Shown here: one piece after another, positions 8,190 through 17,219 of the stretch
Position numbering within the stretch: the stretch's first letter is position 1
Layout: the number at the start of each line of letters is the position of its first letter
NCBI GenBank assembly: GCA_030529185.1
Contig: JAUMXI010000002.1
Location: forward strand, 45,330-109,329
Origin: Flavobacteriaceae bacterium
GTDB taxonomy: Bacteria; Bacteroidota; Bacteroidia; Flavobacteriales; Weeksellaceae
Length of the DNA stretch: 64,000 nt
Direction of reading: 5' to 3'
Notes under the pieces: model-generated
Database searches by the model: none
The model's input: the letters and a program-made list of their open reading frames with translations, nothing else
Told to the model about the DNA's origin: nothing
Program-made: the position numbers and the translations under genes

Positions 8190-10343
8190 TTAAAACCAAT
8201 GTCCTAAAATAATATTAAATATCCCTCTGGAATTTCGCTTCAAGGAAGTGCTGTAATTTACTTTTAACTGCCCAAAAGGAGATTTGTATCCCAAAGTAAG
8301 CCCTACATTAGAGTGTAGATTTTTCATCAAATTTAAGTTTTCAAAACTATTGAAAGCATTTGCTATGCTAAAATTAGGGATAATATAATAATGTTTATTC
8401 AATTTAATCGAAATACTATTGCTCAAACCAATCACATCATTGCTTTTGTGTTCGCCTAATAAATAGCCTTGAAAATTAAAGAAATTTCCTAAATTCTGCC
8501 CAAAAATTCCTCCTAAATGATATTGATAAAATAAAGGTGGTGCTTCTGTGCTTATCCCTCCAAATATCTCTAAGCGATTAGAAACCCAAGAATTGATGGG
8601 AAAATTAAACGCAGTATTAGCTTTGATTTGGAAAGAAGTATATGGGTCTTTTTTCAATAAATCTATGTATTTCCCTTCTACATTAATGGTAAATCCCTTC
8701 ATCGGAAAATCTTTGTCGTCTTGTGTATCAGCTTTGATATAGGCATAAGGGTTGATATAGTTTTGTTTTTGTTGTGTTCTGTGAATATAATTATCAAGCT
8801 TAAAATAATCGTGGCTAATTCCTACGCCAATAGCATATTTATCCCGCCAAGTAGATTGTATAAAAGCCTCATTTCTATACCATAACCATCTTTCTAAATT
8901 TACATTTTTATGATTGAATAGATTAAAACTCATTCCCGAAGTATATACGCCAAAACTTGGGATAAAACCATTGTCTATAAAATAATTGAAGTAATAACGA
9001 GGGCTATCTCCGATAACGAGATCTAATGAAATCGTAGAGTTATTAAAAATCAATCGTTTCAAAGTTAGGTTCAGCAAAAGTCCTGTTCTGAAAATCTTGT
9101 CGTAGTGCAAACCGATTTTCGCTACATATTGGTTATCGCTTTCTGTAGTGTAGAGTGTAAGTATATTTTTATGATTTTCGTAAGAAATATCGTAATTGAT
9201 GATAGAAAAATTATTGGTAGCGTAGAGCTTTTTTATCATTTTATTGATATTCTCATAGGTTTGAATAGAAGGGATTTTCAGACCCATTTTCCCTTGAATA
9301 TAATCCTCATTGTAGATGAAATTATTTTTTACTACCAAACTATCAATTTTGTAAAGATTGGAAAAGATAGGATTGAGTGGAAATTTAATCAAATCTTCTT
9401 CCTTTTTTTTAGGAAGTTGGTCTAATATCTCTACATATTTCAAGGCTTCTTTGTGTCCGATAGTTAAAATTTCTTTTTTCTGGTCAAAACTCGTCACTTT
9501 CATCCCCTGCAAATTCGGGTGAATGTTAATATCCGTGTATTTTAACTGATTTTTAGTTTCTTTCTGTATTCCAAAATCCACGATTTGATTGAGGATATCC
9601 ACAATATTATCAATCTGAGTTTTGTCACTTAAACCTGTACTGAGATTAACTCCGATGACGATATCTATACCCTTGTCTTTTAATGGTTTAGATGGGTAAT
9701 TAATGGTCATTGCTCCATCAATATAAGTTTCGTTTCCTATTTTTACGGGGTCTATCAAAGAGGGAAAAGCCGAACTTGCTATAATAGATTTTACCAAATC
9801 TCCTTGTTCAAATATTTTCAAATCTCCCGTTTCTAAATTGGTGGCTACACACATAAACGGAATGGGAAATTGCGAAAAATCTTCAATATTCGCCACATTT
9901 TTGAATAATTCTTTTAGGGTATAAATCGCTTTTTGCCCAGAAGAAATAGAGGAAGGCAGGGTAATTTTCTTTTTCTGAATAGGAAAAGAAAGAATGTATT
10001 TATCTACATTTTTATCAAAAAAGGAGATTTCTTTTCGCTGTTTCTGATTGTCCAAAAGAGAGTAGAAATCCGTATCATTCATTATTTTTTCAATGTCCTT
10101 ACCGCTATACCCAGAGGCGTATAATCCTCCCACGATAGCCCCCATACTCGTCCCCGAAATATAATCTATTCTCACCCCGAGAGAATCTAAAATTTTTAGC
10201 ACTCCTATATGAGCAAAGCCTTTCGCTCCACCTCCTGACAAGGATAGTCCTATTTTCGGATTTTCAGGAATGTTGAGGTTTTCCTTTACTTGTGCTTTGA
10301 AAAGGAAAGATAACAGAACAAAAAATAAAAATGCTTTTTTCAT
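8190..10343 (-). CDS. Patatin-like phospholipase with C-terminal outer-membrane beta-barrel
   Basis: This is a 717-aa secreted esterase/phospholipase in the PlpD/FplA style. The signal peptide MKKAFLFFVLLSFLFKAQ is followed by the patatin domain (about 30-230). The oxyanion hole is SLSGGGAKGFAHIG, the nucleophile elbow is GTSMG and the dyad aspartate lies in YIDGAMTINYPS. A POTRA-like region (about 325-400, IPSIQTYENINKMIKKLYATN) leads to an Omp85/BamA-type barrel ending in a C-terminal aromatic residue (GHWF). Such proteins are expected to expose or release the lipase at the surface. The substrate is unknown. It leads ybeY on the same strand. Confidence 0.92.
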   Translation of the reverse strand: MKKAFLFFVLLSFLFKAQVKENLNIPENPKIGLSLSGGGAKGFAHIGVLKILDSLGVRIDYISGTSMGAIVGGLYASGYSGKDIEKIMNDTDFYSLLDNQKQRKEISFFDKNVDKYILSFPIQKKKITLPSSISSGQKAIYTLKELFKNVANIEDFSQFPIPFMCVATNLETGDLKIFEQGDLVKSIIASSAFPSLIDPVKIGNETYIDGAMTINYPSKPLKDKGIDIVIGVNLSTGLSDKTQIDNIVDILNQIVDFGIQKETKNQLKYTDINIHPNLQGMKVTSFDQKKEILTIGHKEALKYVEILDQLPKKKEEDLIKFPLNPIFSNLYKIDSLVVKNNFIYNEDYIQGKMGLKIPSIQTYENINKMIKKLYATNNFSIINYDISYENHKNILTLYTTESDNQYVAKIGLHYDKIFRTGLLLNLTLKRLIFNNSTISLDLVIGDSPRYYFNYFIDNGFIPSFGVYTSGMSFNLFNHKNVNLERWLWYRNEAFIQSTWRDKYAIGVGISHDYFKLDNYIHRTQQKQNYINPYAYIKADTQDDKDFPMKGFTINVEGKYIDLLKKDPYTSFQIKANTAFNFPINSWVSNRLEIFGGISTEAPPLFYQYHLGGIFGQNLGNFFNFQGYLLGEHKSNDVIGLSNSISIKLNKHYYIIPNFSIANAFNSFENLNLMKNLHSNVGLTLGYKSPFGQLKVNYSTSLKRNSRGIFNIILGHWF

Positions 10344-10391
10344 TTTTCAAATATGAATGTTGATACAAAGTAAAGCAAAATTTCTGAATTT

Positions 10392-12842
10392 TCAATCCTT
10401 AATATACACGCGTTTCACCCTACGAGAAATAGAGGTCAGAATTTCGTAAGGGATTGTTTTAGCATAAGTTGCGAAATTTTCTAATTCCGAAATTGAACTA
10501 AAAATAAATACTTGGTCGCCTTCTTGTGCAGGAATATCGCCAAGGTCTATCATCAGCATATCCATACAAACATTTCCCACGATAGGACATTTTTTACCAT
10601 TCACATACACCCAAGCATTTCCATTGCCTACCAAACGCGGAATTCCATCGGCATAACCAACTGGAATTGTGGCTATTTTAGTATCTTTTTCGGCGATATG
10701 TTTTCTGCTATATCCTATGCTGTCTCCCTTTTTTACTTCTGAAATTTGAGAAATTAAAGTCTTAAAACTTGCCACATTTTGCAACTGATTTTGAATATTT
10801 TTTGAAGAAGAAATTCCCAGCATTCCAATGCCAATTCTTACCATATCATATTGATAATCTGTATAATTGACAATCCCAGAAGAGTTCAAAATATGCCGAA
10901 TAGGTCGGTAGCCAATTCCTTCTGTAATTTGATTGGAAATTCGTTCAAAAATTGCTAATTGTTGAAGCGTATATTCTTGTTCTTCAGGGACATCTGCCGA
11001 AGAAAGATGGCTAAAAATACTCGCTATTTTTATACGATTTTGCTTTAATTTTTCTATCAGTTTCGGAATTTCATTTTCCTTAAAACCAAGTCTGTGCATT
11101 CCCGTTTCTAACTTAATATGAATAGGATACACCTCTTGAATACCTTTATTTTGCAACTGCTGAATAAAAAGTTCCAAAACACGGAAATTATATATTTCTG
11201 GTTCAAGATGATAGTCTATAATGCTGTCATAACTGCTTTGCTCGGGGTTCATTACCAAGATAGGCGTTATGATACCGTTTTTCCTCAAATCTACGCCCTC
11301 ATCAGCATAAGCAACTCCCAGATAATCAATATGATGGTGTTGTAAAAATTCAGCGATTTCATAGCCTCCCAAACCATAGGAATAAGCCTTTACCATTGCA
11401 CAAATTTTCGTCTGAGGTTTTAGTAAAGACTTGTGAATGTTGATGTTATGCAAAATCGCATTGAGGTTGATTTCCAGCGTAGTGTCGTGGCTTTGGAGTT
11501 CTAAAAGTTTCTTGATTTTTTCTATCTCAAAAACTCTCGCTCCTTTTAGTAAAATTAATTGATTTTCAATGTGATGAAGATTGTTTCCATTTAATAACTC
11601 TTCCGTATTGGCGAAAGTTTTCGTTTGAGCGGAGAATAAATTTTGATATTTCGTGATGCGATTTCCGATAAGGAAAATTTGCTCAAAATTTTGTTCATTG
11701 GTGATTTTTGCAACTTTTGGATACAAATTTTCATCAGGCTCTATCGTGTCTAAAATATCGGTGAGAATAAGCGTTTTCTTTTGCTTTTTATATTGTTTAA
11801 TGAATTGGTAAGCAATGATTAACGAATCAAAATCAAGGTTGAAAGAATCGTTAATGATGAGATTATTTCTCACGCCATTCACACTCTCCAAACGCATTTC
11901 CACAGAGCGTAAATTATTGATTTTATTGATAATATCAGCATTGACAAAATTCAATTCCTTTAAAGTTGCAATTACTGCCAAAACATTGGAAAGCGTGGCT
12001 TCGTCCCTTTGCTGGGCAGGGAAAGACAATTTTTCATCAAAATATTTTACCTGAATGTCCAGATTCCCATTTTTATAATCCGAAATAATGCAAACATCAT
12101 TTCTTTGCTTTAATCCAAAACTAATTCTTTTTTTATCGGGATAAATCTCATTGATTAATTTGAAAGTCAAATCATTATCTCCATTAAAAATAATAATTTC
12201 ATTATGCTTGAAGAGCTGAATTTTTTCATTAATGAGATGTTCTTCGCTTTGAAAATTAGACGAATGAGCAGAGCCAATATGCGTTAAAATTCCGATTTTT
12301 GGTGAAAAAATTGACTCTAAAATTTCCATTTCTTTGGGTTTGGAAATTCCGACTTCAAAAATCCCCAATTCGTGCTGTGGGTCAATCTGAAAAAGGGAAA
12401 TTGGTAAGCCAATCTGAGAATTAAAACTTTTGGGAGATTTAACTACAGTAAATTCGTTCCAAAGGCATTGATAAAGCCATTCTTTTACAATAGTTTTTCC
12501 GTTGCTTCCCGTAATCCCAATGCTATTTTTGAGTTGAGAGTTTTGCAAATGAAACTTTGCTAACTTCTGCAAAAACTGAACGGAATTTTCTACAATAATC
12601 CAATTAACTCCCTTATATTGAGGATAATATCTCTCCGAAATAATAATTTTTATTCCTTTTTCAATGGCGGTGGCAATGTATTTTTCCCCAGAATTATTCG
12701 GTGTATTGATGGCGATAAATGCCGTATCCTTTGCCGTGAAAATATTTCTGCTATCAAACGCAATGTTTTTCACGACCAAATTTTTATCCCCAATCAATTC
12801 AGAATGAGTAATTTCGGAAAGTTGTAAAGTGGTGTAATTCAT
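10392..12842 (-). CDS. murF-alr: Bifunctional UDP-MurNAc-tripeptide:D-Ala-D-Ala ligase / alanine racemase
   Basis: This 816-aa fusion unites two peptidoglycan steps: supply of D-alanine and ligation of D-Ala-D-Ala to UDP-MurNAc-tripeptide. Residues 1 to about 455 are MurF-like, with the ATP loop GITGSNGKT at 109-117. The C-terminal half is a fold-III PLP racemase, with MVKAYSYGLGGYEIAEFL carrying the PLP lysine, HLSSADVPE and VGYADGIPRLVGNGNAWVY. The fusion is known in Bacteroidota. Its start overlaps the tdk stop by one base (TAATG), so translation is probably coupled. Confidence 0.95.
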   Translation of the reverse strand: MNYTTLQLSEITHSELIGDKNLVVKNIAFDSRNIFTAKDTAFIAINTPNNSGEKYIATAIEKGIKIIISERYYPQYKGVNWIIVENSVQFLQKLAKFHLQNSQLKNSIGITGSNGKTIVKEWLYQCLWNEFTVVKSPKSFNSQIGLPISLFQIDPQHELGIFEVGISKPKEMEILESIFSPKIGILTHIGSAHSSNFQSEEHLINEKIQLFKHNEIIIFNGDNDLTFKLINEIYPDKKRISFGLKQRNDVCIISDYKNGNLDIQVKYFDEKLSFPAQQRDEATLSNVLAVIATLKELNFVNADIINKINNLRSVEMRLESVNGVRNNLIINDSFNLDFDSLIIAYQFIKQYKKQKKTLILTDILDTIEPDENLYPKVAKITNEQNFEQIFLIGNRITKYQNLFSAQTKTFANTEELLNGNNLHHIENQLILLKGARVFEIEKIKKLLELQSHDTTLEINLNAILHNINIHKSLLKPQTKICAMVKAYSYGLGGYEIAEFLQHHHIDYLGVAYADEGVDLRKNGIITPILVMNPEQSSYDSIIDYHLEPEIYNFRVLELFIQQLQNKGIQEVYPIHIKLETGMHRLGFKENEIPKLIEKLKQNRIKIASIFSHLSSADVPEEQEYTLQQLAIFERISNQITEGIGYRPIRHILNSSGIVNYTDYQYDMVRIGIGMLGISSSKNIQNQLQNVASFKTLISQISEVKKGDSIGYSRKHIAEKDTKIATIPVGYADGIPRLVGNGNAWVYVNGKKCPIVGNVCMDMLMIDLGDIPAQEGDQVFIFSSISELENFATYAKTIPYEILTSISRRVKRVYIKD

Positions 12843-13426
12843 TATTTTTTATTCAAAACTTCATCGGCGAAAACTCTTCGGCTAACGGCTTCATAGCTGT
12901 CGGTTTCCCCCAATTGAACCAAATTTTTATCACCAGAAATTCGCATAGAGTAATTAGCTAAATTCCCCGTTCTACGACAAATGGCATGAACTTTCGTCAC
13001 ATACTCAGCGGTCGCCATTAGGTTGGGCATCGGTCCAAAAGGTCGCCCCATATAGTCCATATCCAGCCCTGCAATTACCACACGAACGCCATTATTCGCC
13101 AATTGATTGGCAACCTCTACAATATTATCATCAAAAAACTGGGCTTCATCAATCCCTACTACATCGCAAGTTGAACCCAAGAGCAAAATTTCCGTAGAGC
13201 TGGCAACGGGTGTGCTTTTTATTTTTGTTTTGTTGTGAGAAACAATATCTTCTTCATCATAGCGTGTATCTATTTGAGGTTTAAATATTTCTACATTTAG
13301 CCCAGCCATTTCTGCACGGCGAAGCCTTCTGATAAGTTCCTCGGTTTTACCAGAAAACATAGAGCCACAGATGACCTCCATCCAGCCACTTTGTTTCGCG
13401 TGATTGATTGTATTTTCTAAAAACAT
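12842..13426 (-). CDS. tdk: Thymidine kinase (type II)
   Basis: This enzyme phosphorylates deoxythymidine with ATP in nucleotide salvage. It is 194 aa, with the P-loop GSMFSGKTEELIRRLRRA near residues 21-38, the Walker B-like VVGIDEAQFFDD and the lasso region ICRRTGNLANYS. Only one of the two zinc cysteines of the classical CxxC is present in that region. The ATG at 13426 is preceded, 26 bases upstream, by TATTTTTG (13453-13460 on the minus strand). It heads a two-gene unit with murF-alr and is divergent from rsmI. Confidence 0.95.
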   Translation of the reverse strand: MFLENTINHAKQSGWMEVICGSMFSGKTEELIRRLRRAEMAGLNVEIFKPQIDTRYDEEDIVSHNKTKIKSTPVASSTEILLLGSTCDVVGIDEAQFFDDNIVEVANQLANNGVRVVIAGLDMDYMGRPFGPMPNLMATAEYVTKVHAICRRTGNLANYSMRISGDKNLVQLGETDSYEAVSRRVFADEVLNKK

Positions 13427-13452
13427 TGTAAATTAGCCGTAATTTTAGAGTT

Positions 13453-13460
13453 CAAAAATA
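13453..13460 (-). promoter_or_regulatory. tdk-murF/alr promoter -7 element
   Basis: TATTTTTG (TAnnTTTG) on the minus strand lies 26 bases before the tdk ATG. Confidence 0.5.
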
Positions 13461-13482
13461 AGGAAAATTAAAATAAATCAGA

Positions 13483-14154
13483 ATGAGTGGAACATTATAT
13501 TTTGTGCCGACCCCTGTGGGAAATTTGGAGGATATGACTTTCAGGGCGATAAAAATTTTAAAAGAAGTGGATTATATCCTCTGTGAAGATACGCGAACTT
13601 CGGGCGTTTTGCTGAAACACTTTGAAATTTCCAAACCTTTGAAATCCTATCATCTTCATAATGAGCATCAAGCTACGCAAAAAGTGATTGAGGATTTACG
13701 AAACGGACGAAATATTGCTCTAATTACCGATGCGGGAACACCTGGAATTTCCGATCCTGGTTTTCTTTTGGCAAGAGCCTGTGCAGATGCCGAAATAGAA
13801 ATGATTTGTTTGCCTGGAGCTACGGCGTTTGTCCCCGCTTTGGTGGTTTCTGGATTGCCGAATAATGAGTTTTTATTTGTGGGATTTCTTCCACAGAAAA
13901 AAGGAAGACAAACCAAATTGAAACAATTAGCCGAAGAAAAAAGAACCATCGTTTTGTATGAGAGTCCGCATAAAATTAATACGACATTGGAACAAATTAA
14001 GGAGTTTTTTGGCGAAGAAGTAAAAGTAAGTTTGAGCCGAGAAATCTCCAAAAAATTTGAAGAAACTAAACGAGGAAGCATTAACGAGTTGATAGAATTT
14101 TCTCAATCTAAAACTCTAAAAGGAGAAATCGTGTTGATAGTGGATAACAATTAA
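13483..14154 (+). CDS. rsmI: 16S rRNA (cytidine(1402)-2'-O)-methyltransferase
   Basis: RsmI 2'-O-methylates C1402 in the ribosomal P site using SAM. At 223 aa it belongs to the tetrapyrrole-methylase fold. The N-terminal LYFVPTPVGNLEDMTFRA is diagnostic, followed by CEDTRTSGVLLKHF, LITDAGTPGISDPG and CLPGATAFVPAL. The C-terminal helical extension seen in some longer homologues is absent. It is transcribed towards fabG, 45 bases downstream, which has its own -7 element. Confidence 0.96.
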   Translation: MSGTLYFVPTPVGNLEDMTFRAIKILKEVDYILCEDTRTSGVLLKHFEISKPLKSYHLHNEHQATQKVIEDLRNGRNIALITDAGTPGISDPGFLLARACADAEIEMICLPGATAFVPALVVSGLPNNEFLFVGFLPQKKGRQTKLKQLAEEKRTIVLYESPHKINTTLEQIKEFFGEEVKVSLSREISKKFEETKRGSINELIEFSQSKTLKGEIVLIVDNN

Positions 14155-14169
14155 AATAAAAATATTCCG

Positions 14170-14177
14170 TAAATTTG
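14170..14177 (+). promoter_or_regulatory. fabG promoter -7 element
   Basis: TAAATTTG matches TAnnTTTG, 22 bases before the fabG ATG. Confidence 0.5.
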
Positions 14178-14199
14178 GAGCATTAAAAATTTAAGGATT

Positions 14200-14943
14200 A
14201 TGAAATTATTAGAAGGAAAAGTAGCCTTGATTACAGGTGCGGCATCAGGGATTGGGAAAAGAATTGCAGAAGTTTTTGCGGAACACGGAGCAAAAGTAGC
14301 TTTCTCTCACATCGGTCCAGATGATGTGGCAAAACAAATAGAAGCAGATTTGAATAAAATTACCGTAGCAAAAGAATACCACTCTAATGCGGCGGATTTT
14401 GACCAAGCTCAAAAATTGATTGATGATGTAGTGGCAGATTTCGGACAGATTGATATTTTGATTAACAATGCAGGAATTACGAGAGATAACTTGGTGTTGA
14501 GAATGACCAAAGAAGATTGGGATATTATTCAAAGAGTGAATTTAGATTCTGTGTTTAATCTTACAAAAGCTGCCATTAAACCAATGATGAAAGCGAAAAG
14601 CGGTTCTATTATCAATATGGCATCTGTGGTAGGAGTGAAAGGTAATGCAGGACAGGCAAACTACGCAGCGTCAAAGGCGGGAGTTATTGGTTTTTCAAAA
14701 TCTATCGCTTTGGAATTAGGTTCAAGGAATATCCGTTGTAATGCCATTGCACCAGGGTTTATTGAAACAGATATGACGGCTAAATTAAGCCCAGAAGTGG
14801 TGCAAGGTTGGAGAGATGCTATTCCGTTGAAGAGAGGAGGACAAACTACCGATGTAGCCAATGCTTGTGTGTTCTTGGCGAGTGATATGTCTTCTTACAT
14901 CACAGGTCAAGTGTTGAATGTAGATGGTGGAATGCTTACTTAA
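14200..14943 (+). CDS. fabG: 3-oxoacyl-[acyl-carrier-protein] reductase
   Basis: FabG is an NADPH-dependent short-chain dehydrogenase that reduces 3-oxoacyl-ACP in fatty acid elongation. It is 247 aa, with the cofactor motif TGAASGIGKRIAE near residues 12-24, the NNAG motif near 90 and the Ser-Tyr-Lys triad in SVVGVKGNAGQANYAASKAG. The C-terminal FLASDMSSYITGQVLNVDGG is typical for FabG. A perfect stem terminator follows. Other SDR functions are possible in principle, but the match to FabG is close. Confidence 0.94.
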   Translation: MKLLEGKVALITGAASGIGKRIAEVFAEHGAKVAFSHIGPDDVAKQIEADLNKITVAKEYHSNAADFDQAQKLIDDVVADFGQIDILINNAGITRDNLVLRMTKEDWDIIQRVNLDSVFNLTKAAIKPMMKAKSGSIINMASVVGVKGNAGQANYAASKAGVIGFSKSIALELGSRNIRCNAIAPGFIETDMTAKLSPEVVQGWRDAIPLKRGGQTTDVANACVFLASDMSSYITGQVLNVDGGMLT

Positions 14944-14970
14944 ATTTCAGTCAAATTATATAATTAAAAA

Positions 14971-14998
14971 ATCAACCCCAATGGAGGTTGATTTTTTG
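14971..14998. terminator. Terminator between fabG and rnhA
   Basis: ATCAACC (14971-14977) pairs with GGTTGAT (14986-14992), with T-rich flanks on both strands between convergent genes. Confidence 0.8.
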
Positions 14999-15004
14999 TT
15001 ATTT

Positions 15005-15481
15005 TTAAAATAATCCTTGATTTTGATTTTCAAAAAACTGGTCTATTTTGAGGTCATTTTTTTGAGAGGCTACTACGGCAAGTTGGTCGGCTCTTTCATT
15101 TTCGGGGTGTCCTGCGTGTCCTTTTATCCAATGAAATTGAGGCTGAAATTTCCTATACAAAGGAATGAATTTTTGCCATAAATCAGGGTTTTTTACATTT
15201 TTAAAGCCTTTTTTTACCCAATTATCAATCCATTTTTGATTTACAGCATCGGCAACATATTTACTATCCGTGAAAATATGCACTTCGTGTTCATCAGATT
15301 TTAATTTTTCTAAAGCCACGATGACCGCCAAAAGCTCCATTCTGTTATTCGTAGTCAAACGAAATCCCTCCGAAAATACTTTTTCATAATTTTTCTGAGG
15401 CACACGCATTATCACACCAAAGCCCCCTCGCCCTGGGTTGCCACTACACGCACCATCGGTAAAAATTTCTATTCTCATCAT
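15005..15481 (-). CDS. rnhA: Ribonuclease HI
   Basis: RNase HI cleaves RNA in RNA-DNA hybrids, removing primers and R-loops. It is 158 aa. The DEDD catalytic residues are visible in IEIFTDGACSGNPGRGGFGV (first Asp), NRMELLAVIVALE (Glu), HIFTDSKYVADAV (Asp) and GHPENERADQLA (last Asp). It starts six bases after dnaB ends on the same strand, so helicase and primer-removal nuclease are probably one transcript. Confidence 0.97.
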   Translation of the reverse strand: MMRIEIFTDGACSGNPGRGGFGVIMRVPQKNYEKVFSEGFRLTTNNRMELLAVIVALEKLKSDEHEVHIFTDSKYVADAVNQKWIDNWVKKGFKNVKNPDLWQKFIPLYRKFQPQFHWIKGHAGHPENERADQLAVVASQKNDLKIDQFFENQNQGLF

Positions 15482-15487
15482 TTTGAG

Positions 15488-17023
15488 TTAGAATGGTGGC
15501 ATATCGTCATCATTCATTGAAGAGCCAGAAATTTCAGATGTACCGAAAGCATCAGCAGGATTTGCATTAATGCTAATTCTATTCGCGTCCGTAGTGCCTG
15601 TATAATAAGAATTATTATCTCCAAACATATCTAAATCCGAGAATTTTGCAATATGAGATTGGAAGGAAAGTCTAACATCCGTCACCGCACCATTTCTATG
15701 CTTGGCGATAATTAATTCTGCTTGATTTTTACAAGGGGTTTCATCTTCCCAAACTTCTAATTTATAATACTCTGGTCTGTATATAAAGGATACAATATCA
15801 GCATCTTGCTCTATCGCCCCCGACTCTCTCAAATCTGAAAGTTGAGGTCTTTTATTGGGTCTTGATTCTACTGTTCTGGACAATTGTGAAAGTGCAATTA
15901 CAGGAACATTCAATTCCTTAGCAATCGCCTTTAGGGAACGAGAAATGGTTGCAATTTCCTGTTCTCGGTTTCCTGCTCCTCCTTTTCCACTATTGGCAGT
16001 CATTAATTGAAGATAATCCACCATAATGACTTTTACCTTATGTTGCATCACTAATCTTCGGCATTTGGCTCTGAAATCAAAAATAGAAAGAGATGGAGTT
16101 TCATCAATAAAGAGAGGGGCGTTTTCTAATTCGGCTACATTTTCAAAAAGTCTTTGCCACTCCTCGTCGCTCATTTGCCCTTTTCTTAATTTCTCGGAAG
16201 AAATTTCCGTTTCCGAGGCAATCATTCTGGTAATCAACTGAACGGAAGACATTTCCAAGGAGAAAAGTGCCATTGGGATTTGATGCTGAACTGTGATATT
16301 CCTTGCCATAGAAAGGATAAAGGCGGTTTTACCCATCGCAGGTCTTGCCGCAATAATGATGAGGTCTGATGGTTGCCAGCCTCCTGTTTCCTTGTCAATA
16401 TCCTTAAAACCAGAAGGAATCCCCGAAAGCCCTTCTTTATCTTTAAGGGATTTGATTTTATCAATGGCGGCTTTTACCAAACTACTTGCCGTATCAAAGC
16501 CTTTTTTTATGGTTCCGTTGGTTACTTCAAAAAAACCTTGTTCTGCTTTATCTAAAAGTTCAAAAACATCGGTGGATTCTTTGTAAGATTCATCTATTAC
16601 ATTGGCTGAAATATTGATGAGCGACCTCAAAATATGCTTTTCGGAAATCACTCTGGCATAATATTCTGCGTGTGCCGAAGAAGAAACCCCCATTGAAAGC
16701 TCAATAATGTAGTGGTCGCCTCCTGCAACATTCAGTTTTTCCGTGCGTTTCAACTCCTGAATTACGGTCATCAAATCCACAGGCTTGTTGCCATTAAATA
16801 AATTGACAATCGCCCTAAAAATTTCCTGATGCCTTGGGTCATAAAAAACCTCTGGACTCAATAAATCCACCGTTTCATCAAGCCCTTTCTTATCAATCAA
16901 ACAAGAACCGATGATAAGTTTCTCAAATTCAAGAGCATTGGGCGGAAGTTTGCCCTGAGAAATAGAAAGTTCTTTTGCAAAATTTCCATTCGTAAGCGAA
17001 GACAATGTTTCTTTTTTTACCAT
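15488..17023 (-). CDS. dnaB: Replicative DNA helicase DnaB
   Basis: DnaB is the hexameric fork helicase. At 511 aa it has an N-terminal DnaB domain (ALEFEKLIIGSCLIDKKGLD, about residue 27 onward) and a RecA-like motor. Walker A is AARPAMGKTAF near 228-238 and Walker B is VKVIMVDYLQLM. The GNREQEIATISRSLKAIA, LSQLSRTVESRPNKRPQLSD and ESGAIEQDADIV motifs follow. The C-terminal tail is acidic (MNDDDMPPF), like that of SSB-interacting or regulatory tails. No intein is seen. The -7 element lies only four bases before the ATG, and a perfect DnaA box lies about 105 bases upstream. Confidence 0.97.
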   Translation of the reverse strand: MVKKETLSSLTNGNFAKELSISQGKLPPNALEFEKLIIGSCLIDKKGLDETVDLLSPEVFYDPRHQEIFRAIVNLFNGNKPVDLMTVIQELKRTEKLNVAGGDHYIIELSMGVSSSAHAEYYARVISEKHILRSLINISANVIDESYKESTDVFELLDKAEQGFFEVTNGTIKKGFDTASSLVKAAIDKIKSLKDKEGLSGIPSGFKDIDKETGGWQPSDLIIIAARPAMGKTAFILSMARNITVQHQIPMALFSLEMSSVQLITRMIASETEISSEKLRKGQMSDEEWQRLFENVAELENAPLFIDETPSLSIFDFRAKCRRLVMQHKVKVIMVDYLQLMTANSGKGGAGNREQEIATISRSLKAIAKELNVPVIALSQLSRTVESRPNKRPQLSDLRESGAIEQDADIVSFIYRPEYYKLEVWEDETPCKNQAELIIAKHRNGAVTDVRLSFQSHIAKFSDLDMFGDNNSYYTGTTDANRISINANPADAFGTSEISGSSMNDDDMPPF

Positions 17024-17027
17024 AAAG

Positions 17028-17035
17028 CAAAGATA
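17028..17035 (-). promoter_or_regulatory. dnaB promoter -7 element, four bases from the start codon
   Basis: TATCTTTG on the minus strand is followed by CTTT and then the dnaB ATG. Transcription should therefore begin at or beside the start codon (leaderless mRNA). Confidence 0.65.
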
Positions 17036-17127
17036 AAATTTATAAAATCAAAATCATACATATTGTTGAAAAGAAATTTTAAATCAAAGTAAAATAAAGA
17101 TTATCAGTTATTTATATAAATTAAAAT

Positions 17128-17136
17128 TGTGGATAA
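17128..17136 (-). promoter_or_regulatory. Perfect DnaA box upstream of dnaB
   Basis: TGTGGATAA on the plus strand is the complement of the consensus box TTATCCACA. It lies between the divergent dnaB and MCE genes. It could serve in DnaA-dependent control of dnaB. Confidence 0.55.
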
Positions 17137-17189
17137 AACTCAAGGTTTTTTATCTGATAGAATATTAAATACTTAAAATTAAAAATCAT

Positions 17190-17197
17190 TATCTTTG
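17190..17197 (+). promoter_or_regulatory. MCE gene promoter -7 element
   Basis: TATCTTTG, 22 bases before the ATG at 17220. Confidence 0.6.
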
Positions 17198-17219
17198 TCG
17201 CCTTAAAATTAAATGATTG

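Noticed and set aside
13668..14081. Long minus-strand frame (137 codons) inside rsmI
   Set aside because: It is antisense to a fully conserved rsmI, with no start context or recognisable motif.
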